From contig NZ_JBEVVA010000003.1 in assembly GCF_049639735.1 (NCBI RefSeq), forward strand, positions 1,869,407 through 1,933,406: a DNA stretch of 64,000 nt. The letters run 5' to 3'. This DNA comes from Elusimicrobium simillimum (GTDB taxonomy: Bacteria; Elusimicrobiota; Elusimicrobia; Elusimicrobiales; Elusimicrobiaceae). Positions 8,976-15,911 of this stretch are shown one piece after another. Under the pieces are notes generated by a model, which worked only from the letters and a program-made list of their open reading frames with translations, had not been told where the DNA came from and made no database searches. Both the position numbers and the translations under genes were made by a program. Each line of letters opens with the position of its first letter. Position 1 is the stretch's first letter.

Positions 8976-9893
8976 ATGAAATTCAAAAATTTTGCTGACC
9001 TTATTAATCAAGTTAAAGGCAAAAGCAACAGAGTGGTAGTACCCGGGGCCAACAACAGCGAAGCCCTTGAAGCTATAAAAATGGCCGATGAAAACGGCTT
9101 AATAAGCAGCGGTATTTTAATAGGCCCCACCGCCACAGTTAAAGAAATGATGGCAAAAGTAGGCCTTAAAGAAGATAAATTTACCTTTATTGAATGTACA
9201 GACGTTCCCACCATGTGCAACCTGGCAGTGCAGCAGATTGTAGAGGGCAAAGGCGACTTTTTAGTAAAAGGTTTAGTTGACACAAAATATTACATGAAGG
9301 CTATTTTAAATAAAGAAGCCGGCCTGGTGCCCGAGGGCGCCATACTTACCCACTTTGTTTTGTTTGAAACAAGCAGATACAAAAAAATGTTCGCGGTGTC
9401 AGACTCCGCCATTTTAATTTCCCCAACGCTTGAGCAAAAAGTAAAAATCATAGATAACGCCGTAGGCGTGCTTAATAAACTTGGCGTTCAAACCCCCAAA
9501 GTATCTATGGTATGCCCCGTAGAAAAAGTGAACGAAAAGATCCCCAGCACAGTTGACGCTAATGCTCTTGTTGAAATGAACAAAGAAGGTAAAATTAAAA
9601 ACTGTGTGGTAGAAGGCCCGTACGATATTTACATGACATTCTCTAAAGAGCTTGCCGCTGAAAAGGGCATTACAAACGCGCAGGTACCAGGCGATGTTGA
9701 CCTGGCGGTATTTCCTGACTTAGACGCAGCTAACCCGGTTTACAAAACTTTAGCGTTTTTTGCCGAAGGCGTAAAAGCCGCCGCTGTTTTAGTAGGTTCT
9801 AAAATACCGGTGGTGCTACCCTCCAGGGCCGACGCGCCGGAAGTTAAACTTAACTCCATCGCGCTTTGCTCTTTCTTAAAAGACCAAAAATAG
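8976..9893 (+). CDS. ptb: Phosphate butyryltransferase-type phosphotransacylase
   Basis: Converts acyl-CoA plus phosphate to acyl-phosphate for butyrate kinase. The 305-residue protein belongs to the phosphate acetyl/butyryltransferase family: a conserved N-terminal part (VVVPGANNSEALEA), the middle segment LVKGLVDTKYYMKAIL, VSDSAILISPT, and a C-terminal ending resembling Ptb. Length and pairing with buk favour Ptb over Pta. An AGGAG-like site lies in the buk-ptb gap. A strong terminator follows directly. Confidence 0.9.
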   Translation: MKFKNFADLINQVKGKSNRVVVPGANNSEALEAIKMADENGLISSGILIGPTATVKEMMAKVGLKEDKFTFIECTDVPTMCNLAVQQIVEGKGDFLVKGLVDTKYYMKAILNKEAGLVPEGAILTHFVLFETSRYKKMFAVSDSAILISPTLEQKVKIIDNAVGVLNKLGVQTPKVSMVCPVEKVNEKIPSTVDANALVEMNKEGKIKNCVVEGPYDIYMTFSKELAAEKGITNAQVPGDVDLAVFPDLDAANPVYKTLAFFAEGVKAAAVLVGSKIPVVLPSRADAPEVKLNSIALCSFLKDQK

Positions 9894-9900
9894 TTTAGTT

Positions 9901-9932
9901 TAGGGGGACGCGCCCGTCCCCCTAATTTTTTG
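9901..9932 (+). terminator. Intrinsic terminator after ptb
   Basis: A 10-bp stem (TAGGGGGACG with CGTCCCCCTA) and a 4-base loop are followed by ATTTTTT. It ends about six bases before the ATG of the M23 gene, leaving no room for a ribosome-binding site there. Confidence 0.9.
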
Positions 9933-9937
9933 TAAAT

Positions 9938-11182
9938 ATGAAAAATAAAATAAAAAACGCGGCTAAAACTTGTTATCACCACTACTTAAAAGTGAGTGAA
10001 ATTCTGTTTTATTTTCTCATAGTCTGTATAATTGTATGCATTGGCTCTATCTATTTTATAGTTAAAGATAAAGAAGCTAAAAAAGCCGCCATCCTTCCGC
10101 TGCCAGTAACCTCAGTGCAAGAAGACAGTATGCAAAAAACCCCGCTTTACACCCGCCTGGAACAAACCGGCATGAGCCGCGTACAAATACACGCTATAAC
10201 CAACAAGCTTGACACTGTTATGAACACGCGTAAAATACGCCCCCAGGACTCTTTTATGCTTGTAACAGGCGAAGAGGGAGAGTTTAAAATGCTTGTTGTT
10301 ACGCGTGATTTAAGCCGCTACTATGTGGCCGCCGTGGAAAATGATCTGGTGGCAGGCATACTGGATATCGAAATTAAAACCCGCACCCAAAACGCCGCCG
10401 GCAGTATAGAGAGTTCGCTTTTCGCATCCATGCAGAGTGAAGGCATGATGGTGCCCATTATCATCGCGTTTACAGACGTATTTTCCTGGAATATAGACTT
10501 TAATACCGAAACGCGTAAAGGCGATACCTACGCGCTTGTATGGGAAGAAGATTTTACAGCCAACGGCATGATTGTGGACCAGCGTATTTTGGCCGCTAAA
10601 TATGAGGGCGCCTCGGCCGGCAAAAACTATGCTTTTGATTTTGAAGATGATTTTTATGACGAATCCGGCAAAGTAACCAAAAGAATGTTTTTAAAATCCC
10701 CCATAAGCTTTAAAGGCGTGAGAATAACATCACGCTTTAGCAATGGCCGCATGCACCCAATACTACGCATAAAACGCCCGCACCACGGCATAGACTACGC
10801 CGCGCCCGTTGGCACCCCTATAGAAGCCATAGCGGACGGCACTGTTAAATTTTCAGGCTGGAAAGGCGGCTTTGGCAATTATATAGAAGTTGCGCACGCC
10901 AATAATTACACCACAACCTACGGCCACCTTAAAAGCATGAACGTTAAAGTTGGCGAAAAAGTTAAACAGGGTAAAGTTATAGCGTACCTTGGTTCCACCG
11001 GTTTAAGCACGGGCCCGCACTTAGACTTTAGAATACGCGAGGGTAAAAAATATATAGATTTTTTAAAAATGAAAAACCGCAACTCAGCCTTAAAAGAAAT
11101 ACCTAAAGAAAAAATGAAAGATTTTGAAGCGCAGCGCGATAAATATTTAAAAATTTTAAATTCTATACAAGAGAGCGACTAA
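9938..11182 (+). CDS. Membrane-anchored M23-family metallopeptidase
   Basis: Predicted peptidoglycan endopeptidase or LytM-type regulator facing the periplasm. The 414-residue protein has a cytoplasmic N-terminus, one membrane helix at about residues 20-42, a middle region of the kind that precedes M23 in many Gram-negative proteins, then a LytM domain: SRFSNGRMHPIL, the HxxxD zinc pair H282/D286, TTYGHL, and a final motif GPHLDF (H361-L-D363). The usual H-x-H is thus H-x-D, so the third zinc ligand would be Asp; activity is uncertain. The start ATG sits right behind the ptb terminator with no Shine-Dalgarno. It overlaps the next gene by one base. Confidence 0.85.
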   Translation: MKNKIKNAAKTCYHHYLKVSEILFYFLIVCIIVCIGSIYFIVKDKEAKKAAILPLPVTSVQEDSMQKTPLYTRLEQTGMSRVQIHAITNKLDTVMNTRKIRPQDSFMLVTGEEGEFKMLVVTRDLSRYYVAAVENDLVAGILDIEIKTRTQNAAGSIESSLFASMQSEGMMVPIIIAFTDVFSWNIDFNTETRKGDTYALVWEEDFTANGMIVDQRILAAKYEGASAGKNYAFDFEDDFYDESGKVTKRMFLKSPISFKGVRITSRFSNGRMHPILRIKRPHHGIDYAAPVGTPIEAIADGTVKFSGWKGGFGNYIEVAHANNYTTTYGHLKSMNVKVGEKVKQGKVIAYLGSTGLSTGPHLDFRIREGKKYIDFLKMKNRNSALKEIPKEKMKDFEAQRDKYLKILNSIQESD

Positions 11183-11757
11183 TGAAAAAAAGAATCGTAC
11201 TTACAGGCGGCCCCAGCGGCGGCAAAACAACGGCGTTATCCATAATTAAAGAAAGCTTTGGCCACGACGTTGAACTTGTTAAAGAAGCGGCCACGCTTAT
11301 ATACTCCGGCGGCTACCCCAGAAAAGACGGCAGCGCCCAACACACCTACCACGGGCAGAGAATAATTTATTATGTATCAAAAGAACTTGAAGAACTGGCG
11401 GACGAGTCGTCACAGGCGCCTATTGTAGTGTGCGACCGCGGCACCCTTGACGGCGCGGTATACTGGCCTTACGGGCAGGAAGATTTTTTAAAAAACATGG
11501 GCACCACCAAAGAAGCCGAGTTTGCCAGGTATGACATGATTATCCACCTGTCCCCGCCTATGGACGAGTCTTTTTACCAAGCCACCGCCGTAAGAACGGA
11601 AACGCTGGAGGGCGCGCTGCAAATAGACCAAAAGATTTTAGATATTTGGGCCGGCCACCCCAACAGGTTAGTAATAGACAAACACGCAACCTATTTTGAT
11701 AAAGCAAAAATTATAAAAGAAGTAATAGCTAATATTTTACAGGAGATTAAGAAATAA
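11182..11757 (+). CDS. P-loop NTPase of the AAA_28 type
   Basis: A 191-residue nucleotide-binding protein with Walker A GGPSGGKTT (residues 8-16), VVCDRGTLDG near residue 90 as a Walker-B-like segment, and MIIHLSPP following it. This pattern matches the small AAA_28 ATP/GTP-binding proteins, kinase-like P-loop enzymes of unknown substrate. It is embedded between the M23 and SEC-C genes with one-base TAATG overlaps on both sides, so the three genes form one transcription and translation unit. No specific function is claimed. Confidence 0.75.
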   Translation: MKKRIVLTGGPSGGKTTALSIIKESFGHDVELVKEAATLIYSGGYPRKDGSAQHTYHGQRIIYYVSKELEELADESSQAPIVVCDRGTLDGAVYWPYGQEDFLKNMGTTKEAEFARYDMIIHLSPPMDESFYQATAVRTETLEGALQIDQKILDIWAGHPNRLVIDKHATYFDKAKIIKEVIANILQEIKK

Positions 11758-12147
11758 TGATTTGGAATCCATTTAAAAAGAAAGAAGACAAAAAGGCCGA
11801 AGGCACCGCCGCTGCGCCATCTAAGGAAAACAAAAAAGAAACCATAGAGGAGCGCATAGAGCGCGAACTGCAAAGCTTACCCGGCCCGCTTAAAAAGCAA
11901 ATGTCTAACCCCGAGGTTAAGGCGTATAGAAATAGCCAAACGTATGGAACGTGACGGCGTGGACTTTAAAAATGTAAAAGCTATGAAAAAGTGGATTAAA
12001 GAACACGAGGCCGAACTTAAAGAAGAGCAGGCCAACGGCCCTAAGATTGAAACGGTAAGAAAGTCTGACGATGAACAAACCGGCCGCAACGAGCCCTGCC
12101 CCTGCGGCAGCGGCAAAAAATACAAAAAATGCTGCGGCGCTAAATAG
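11757..12147 (+). CDS. SEC-C motif protein, reading frame interrupted
   Basis: Two adjacent frames read as one protein. The first (11757-11954) gives a Lys-rich N-terminus ending MSNPEVKAY. The second continues from about 11930 as EIAKRMERDGVDF and ends with the SEC-C zinc motif NEPCPCGSGKKYKKCCG. A net +1 shift (one extra base or two missing) near 11928-11932 joins them into about 129 residues. SEC-C tails, also found on SecA, bind zinc and often ribosomes. No slippery heptamer is seen, so this is either a true frameshift mutation or a sequence error. It is the last gene of the M23-NTPase operon. Confidence 0.7.
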
Positions 12148-12165
12148 TTATTTAGACAATAAAAA

Positions 12166-12197
12166 CCCCCGGTTAACCAACCGGGGATTTTGTTTTT
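12166..12197 (+). terminator. Intrinsic terminator of the M23-NTPase-SEC-C operon
   Basis: An 8-bp stem (CCCCGGTT with AACCGGGG) around a 4-base loop is followed by ATTTTGTTTTT, 19 bases after the SEC-C stop. Confidence 0.9.
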
Positions 12198-12228
12198 AAA
12201 TGCCTTTATAAAATGCCGTTATAGAAGA

Positions 12229-12346
12229 AAATTTTCACAGGAGTTTGAGTGGATTTTTGTTTTTATTTGCGCGAGCAAGTACTTAAGGCGAAGCGTACGG
12301 TGAGTGCAAAGAAAAACAAAAATCCACCAAAATCCGAAGAAAATTT
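12229..12346. repeat. Long imperfect hairpin element A
   Basis: Arms 12229-12270 and 12306-12346 are inverted copies over about 41 bases with five differences and one bulge. The inner 22 bases (12249-12270 against 12306-12327) differ at one position only. The loop, 12271-12305, is richer in G+C and contains GGCGAAGCGTACGG. No reading frame is supported in this stretch between two terminators. A second element of the same design lies at 14118-14239. Both might be folded RNA, remnants of a mobile palindromic element, or processing signals; none is established. Confidence 0.7.
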
Positions 12347-12402
12347 AAACCGCTGATGAAAGCCAAGCGAACGCAGAGAGCGACACAACCGGAATGCGAA
12401 GC

Positions 12403-12441
12403 ACAAAAAAAAGAAAATCCCCCAAGCTGTGTTGGGGGATT
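12403..12441 (-). terminator. Intrinsic terminator of the HEAT-protein operon
   Basis: Read leftwards, AATCCCCCAA and TTGGGGGATT form a 10-bp stem around a 6-base loop, followed by TTTTCTTTTTTTT. It begins two bases past the stop of the 38-residue ORF. Confidence 0.9.
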
Positions 12442-12442
12442 T

Positions 12443-12559
12443 TTACGTTAAAAGCATGGGTAGGTACGTTATAGCTACCCAAAATAAAATGTATACAACA
12501 ATAGCTATAATAACCAAACCTAAAAACAACTCTATAAACAGCTTTGTCATCGCGCTCAT
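12443..12559 (-). CDS. 38-residue single-pass membrane protein
   Basis: A short frame that begins 7 bases after the stop of the HEAT-repeat gene and ends just before its terminator. The product starts MSAMTKLFIELFLGLV and continues as one hydrophobic helix (about residues 11-32) with almost no polar tail. Position between a gene and its terminator, and a composition typical of a transmembrane helix, support it as a real gene. No homologue is recognised. The ribosome-binding site is weak, and initiation at the second ATG (residue 4) is possible. It may be a small membrane partner of the upstream protein; that is inference. Confidence 0.5.
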   Translation of the reverse strand: MSAMTKLFIELFLGLVIIAIVVYILFWVAITYLPMLLT

Positions 12560-12566
12560 ACTTTAG

Positions 12567-13604
12567 TTATAACATTTTTCTAAAGTCTTTTACCGTTTGC
12601 TCGGCATATTTTTTTATATTATCTGTTTTACCGCTGCCGCTTAAGGCCGCTACGGCGGGAATAAGCGTTTTTAAATTTTGTTTATCAAAAGCTATGTCGC
12701 GGGAAAACACGCTGGCGTTATCACCCGCCAAAGTATTGGCCATTACAGACGCCGCGCGCAAGGCGTTAATCTGCACATTTTCATTATCAGAATTTATGCC
12801 GTCTTTAACTAAGCTAAACCCGTCGCCCGTCATAAAGCCTATTGTAAGGGCGCAGGCAAAAGCGTAGGGCTTAGTAAAATCCGTCTTAATACATTTATTC
12901 ATTTCTTTAAGCGTTAGCACAGGCGTACGCCCGGCGGAAAACGCCGCGTCTGATACTACGGCGGAGTCACGCTCGCTCTTTAACATAGAAAGCAAAATTT
13001 TATTACTCTTCTCACCAGCAAATGTGCCCAGCATCTGCGCCGCGCCGCGGCGCACTAAAGGGGAAGAATTTTTAGAAGCTTTTTTAAGGGCGGCAATTAT
13101 TTTGTTTTCATCACTGTAAAGCGCGTTAACGGCTTTGAGGGCGAATATTTTATCATGCGGATAAAGCGCTACAATACTGTCAACATTAGTTTTTTCTTTT
13201 GGGGCCAGTATGGCAAGCGAAGCGGCCGCGTAACCTTTTATAACAGCGTCCCCCGTGCTGGCAAAAACGTCTTTTGTCATAGGTATAAGTTCCACATTTT
13301 TACCGTTCATAGAAGAGAGAATAACCGAGGCAAAAAACTTTTTCATATCCTGCGCCGTGTTTGAGATAATAACATTAAACAACGTATTTTCGTATTTTAA
13401 GGGCGGCGGGCTGTCTATAAGCGCTACGGCAAGCATAAAAACTTCAGAACTGTCTGTAGTTTTGGCAAAAGATTGCACGGCTTCAAAAAAATCCTGTTCC
13501 GTTACTAAATTACGGTTTTGTACGGCTGCCGGCAAAGTATTTTCCAAAGAGAAGGAAAACGATACATACAACACCATAGTCAAAACCAATAAAAACTTTT
13601 TCAT
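12567..13604 (-). CDS. Secreted HEAT-repeat-like protein
   Basis: A 345-residue protein with an N-terminal signal peptide (MKKFLLVLTMVLYVSFSFS) and a mostly helical body with HEAT/Armadillo-like repeats, for example SSPLVRRGAAQMLGTFAGE, SAVVSDAAFSAGRT and ENVQINALRAASVMAN at roughly 35-45 residue spacing. The ATG at 13604 is chosen because a GGGGG run precedes it; a GTG two codons earlier is less likely. Such proteins are usually periplasmic scaffolds; the partner is unknown. It is followed by the 38-residue membrane ORF and a terminator, making a two-gene unit. Confidence 0.72.
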   Translation of the reverse strand: MKKFLLVLTMVLYVSFSFSLENTLPAAVQNRNLVTEQDFFEAVQSFAKTTDSSEVFMLAVALIDSPPPLKYENTLFNVIISNTAQDMKKFFASVILSSMNGKNVELIPMTKDVFASTGDAVIKGYAAASLAILAPKEKTNVDSIVALYPHDKIFALKAVNALYSDENKIIAALKKASKNSSPLVRRGAAQMLGTFAGEKSNKILLSMLKSERDSAVVSDAAFSAGRTPVLTLKEMNKCIKTDFTKPYAFACALTIGFMTGDGFSLVKDGINSDNENVQINALRAASVMANTLAGDNASVFSRDIAFDKQNLKTLIPAVAALSGSGKTDNIKKYAEQTVKDFRKML

Positions 13605-13780
13605 AAACACCCCCGGTTAGTTAATACCATTGTACAAAATAAGGGCGGCGCAACACATAAAAGGGCCTATATCCGCCAATTTTAAAATCTTTTATATCTA
13701 AAACAACCCATCAAAAATGTTTTTTTATTTTACCGTCGTGACAGCTTATTTTTGTAGGTCCAAAGGCCTATACTCTTTTA

Positions 13781-13792
13781 GGTCTTTAGACC
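13781..13792. promoter_or_regulatory. Palindrome upstream of the small-protein promoter
   Basis: GGTCTTTAGACC is a perfect inverted repeat ending 6 bases before the -35 box at 13799. A related half-site TAGGTC also occurs 25 bases upstream (13755-13760), where AGGTCC and GGCCT form a looser palindrome. Two sites about 25 bp apart just upstream of -35 suit an activator. This is inference. Confidence 0.45.
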
Positions 13793-13798
13793 CTGGTT

Positions 13799-13827
13799 TT
13801 GATCATAATAATGCGATATCCTATAAA
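13799..13827 (+). promoter_or_regulatory. Sigma-70-type promoter of the 51-residue protein
   Basis: The -35 TTGATC (13799-13804) and -10 TATAAA (13822-13827) are separated by exactly 17 bases. Transcription would start near 13834, just before AAGGAG and the start codon at 13846. Confidence 0.65.
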
Positions 13828-13845
13828 TATAGAAAAGGAGTTCTT

Positions 13846-14001
13846 ATGAAACACACACTAAAGTTTTTACTGGCGCTTGGCGATACTAAAATGGTAGTAC
13901 TTGATAACACCCAGTCACAGGAAATATACGCTACAGGCCAAACCATACAGAAAAGCGGCAGCTCTGTCAGACGCATAGCATCCGCCTTTGTTAAACAATA
14001 G
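13846..14001 (+). CDS. 51-residue basic protein, unknown
   Basis: An independent small gene with its own promoter, a strong AAGGAG site five bases before the ATG, and a terminator 29 bases after the stop. The product begins MKHTLKFLLALGDTKMVVLD and ends SSVRRIASAFVKQ. It is basic, has no clear membrane segment beyond a short hydrophobic patch at residues 5-11, and no Cys. Longer in-frame starts upstream lie across the promoter and are rejected. No family is recognised. The signal quality around it suggests high expression; palindromes upstream suggest regulation. Confidence 0.68.
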   Translation: MKHTLKFLLALGDTKMVVLDNTQSQEIYATGQTIQKSGSSVRRIASAFVKQ

Positions 14002-14030
14002 ATTTTACCCTTACATCCCCTCCTACTTTA

Positions 14031-14062
14031 GGCTCTCCGCTAACCCCGGAGAGCCTTTTTTT
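14031..14062 (+). terminator. Intrinsic terminator of the 51-residue protein gene
   Basis: A 9-bp stem (GGCTCTCCG with CGGAGAGCC) and a short loop are followed by seven T. Confidence 0.92.
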
Positions 14063-14117
14063 GAGTAAATTTTATATTTTTCTAAAGAGTGGATATATTG
14101 AAAGCCGCGTACAGGGG

Positions 14118-14239
14118 CCCCGAAGATTTGCATGTATTTTGAATTTTTTTCTTTTCAGCACACTTGGGGCGGGTAGCGCAGCGGACACGGCGGGTGTGTT
14201 GAAAAGAAAAAAATTCAAAATATATGCAAAGATTTGGGG
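14118..14239. repeat. Long imperfect hairpin element B
   Basis: Arms 14118-14163 and 14194-14239 are inverted copies, matching at 41 of 46 positions. The inner part TATTTTGAATTTTTTTCTTT is perfect. The 30-base loop (14164-14193) is GC-rich and contains AGCGCAGCGGACACGG, resembling the loop of the element at 12229-12346, while the arms of the two elements are unrelated beyond T-richness. No gene is supported here; a short frame reading into it is explained by the palindrome. Confidence 0.75.
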
Positions 14240-14241
14240 AT

Positions 14242-14275
14242 AAAAAATGCCCGCTCTAAAGAGCGGGCATTTTTA
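14242..14275 (-). terminator. Bidirectional terminator at the end of the amidase gene
   Basis: AAAATGCCCGCTC and GAGCGGGCATTTT form a 13-bp stem around TAAA with T or A runs on both sides. It overlaps the amidase stop codon. Confidence 0.9.
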
Positions 14276-15889
14276 AAAACCTTCGGCTTTGGCGTAGGCC
14301 ATTATGCCCTTGGCTATGCCGTCCGCTATTTTAAGTCTGACAAGTTTTGTGTTAAGCTGCTTTCGGTCATTAAGATTACTAATATAACCGCACTCAACAA
14401 GCACTGCCGGGGAATCCACACCCTTAAGCACATAAAAATTAGCTTGTTTTATACTGTTGTTAGGGTTTACCGTTATACCTATACCTTTGGTATTTTTAAC
14501 GCTGTTACGCACATAACCCGCAAGTTTGGAAGACTCGTTAACATACTCATTAACCGCCAGCGAGCGCAGCAACATATCGGCAAAGTTAAAGTGCGTTTCC
14601 TCATACTGTAAAGATTCGTTTTCAAAAGCGGCAATTTCAGCCGCCTGCGCGTCGGACGCTTTTTCTGAGCGGAAGTAAACCTCAAACCCGTTGGCCGCCG
14701 TCTTGGCCGAGGCATTTGTATGTATGGACACAAACAAATCGGCCTTAAAATCATTAGACAATTTAGAACGCTCGCTAAGCGCTAAAAATCTGTCGTCGCT
14801 GCGGGTCATTTTTACATCAAAGCCTTTCTTTTTTAATATATCGTAAACTTCTTTGGCTATAATAAGGTTAATAGTTTTTTCCTGCGTGCTGTATTTTCTG
14901 ACGGCGCCCGGGTCCTTGCCGCCGTGGCCGGGGTCTATCATAATACGCATTTTTTTGCCTTTAGCCGGCGCTGCTGTTATTACAGCAGCCGGCTTACCGG
15001 CGGAAATTTTGACAGCGGGCTCTGCCGCTGCTATTACGGGCCCTGAGAAAAAGGCTCCCGCATCTAACTCTTCAGCGTCGCCGTCATCTTCATCATCCTC
15101 ATCAGGCGTTTGCGGCTGCGCTGGCGCGATGACTGGCGCGTCAGGCGCCTGCGGCGCGGTGCCTGCGGCCTGCGCATTGGCAAACGCTTTAAAAACTAAC
15201 ATTCCGTTGTCATACTCAAAAGCCCAGCCTTTTGCTTTGGGCTTCATTACAAAACGCAAACACTCATTTTTACCGCAGGATTTTATGTAAAAAGTATTTA
15301 TTAAATCATCTTTCACCTTAAAGGTACCCAGGCGTTTTGCAATGGCGCCTTCCAACTCAACCTCAACAATATTTCTGTTTTTCTGGTTGGTTTTAAATGA
15401 CAGTGTGCCCTGCGTGGCAAAGAATACAAAAGAAGCGTCTTTAGTGGCGGAGGACGACACATATTCCACATTATAAAACTTTTCTAAAGAATATTTACCG
15501 TCAGAAAAACTAAGTTGTTTATTTAAGGCCTCTGACAACCTTTTATCTAAAAAGAACTCCACCGGAACATAGATTTTAGATTTTACAACCTGGGCGGGCA
15601 GCGGTAAAAGCGTATTCTCATTATTTACAGTTACCTCGCGTTTGCCCGCTGTAAATAACGCGGAAAAAGAACCTATCTTTACCCTTAACTGTTGGGACTG
15701 CGAGTAGTAATTACTCTCCCCGCCCAACTTACGCGCCATTGCCTGCGCGTCCACAAACACTGTGGCGTTTAAGATAATAGACGGCACACTGCCCTTGCTT
15801 TTGCCCTCATTAAACAAATATGTTTTCTGGGCAAAAGCGGGGGCCAGCAGTACAAATATAAATGCCAGCACAGCAAGAAGCTTCTTCAT
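14273..15889 (-). CDS. N-acetylmuramoyl-L-alanine amidase (Amidase_3), secreted
   Basis: Cuts the MurNAc to L-Ala bond of peptidoglycan in the periplasm. From ATG 15889 (GAGAG upstream) the 538-residue protein has a signal peptide ending A-F-A, an N-terminal region with a copper-amine-oxidase-N-like stalk (SVPSIILNATVFVDAQAMARKLGG) and an AMIN-like part, an acidic/Pro-Ala linker near residues 250-300, then the catalytic domain: IDPGHGG (zinc His), a zinc Glu in STQEKTIN, SIHTN (zinc His), and the catalytic Glu in VECGYISN. A TTG start at 15919 would overlap rng and spoil the signal peptide. It is the last gene of the mre-rod-rng cluster. Confidence 0.92.
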   Translation of the reverse strand: MKKLLAVLAFIFVLLAPAFAQKTYLFNEGKSKGSVPSIILNATVFVDAQAMARKLGGESNYYSQSQQLRVKIGSFSALFTAGKREVTVNNENTLLPLPAQVVKSKIYVPVEFFLDKRLSEALNKQLSFSDGKYSLEKFYNVEYVSSSATKDASFVFFATQGTLSFKTNQKNRNIVEVELEGAIAKRLGTFKVKDDLINTFYIKSCGKNECLRFVMKPKAKGWAFEYDNGMLVFKAFANAQAAGTAPQAPDAPVIAPAQPQTPDEDDEDDGDAEELDAGAFFSGPVIAAAEPAVKISAGKPAAVITAAPAKGKKMRIMIDPGHGGKDPGAVRKYSTQEKTINLIIAKEVYDILKKKGFDVKMTRSDDRFLALSERSKLSNDFKADLFVSIHTNASAKTAANGFEVYFRSEKASDAQAAEIAAFENESLQYEETHFNFADMLLRSLAVNEYVNESSKLAGYVRNSVKNTKGIGITVNPNNSIKQANFYVLKGVDSPAVLVECGYISNLNDRKQLNTKLVRLKIADGIAKGIMAYAKAEGF

Positions 15890-15911
15890 AAAAACTCTCT
15901 CAGCGCAAATA

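Noticed and set aside
11920..11950. Programmed +1 frameshift in the SEC-C gene
   Set aside because: No slippery heptamer, stop-codon context or downstream structure typical of recoding was seen.
14061..14611. Short rightward frames at 14061-14243 and 14234-14611
   Set aside because: The first is read through the long hairpin, the second is antisense to the amidase catalytic domain.
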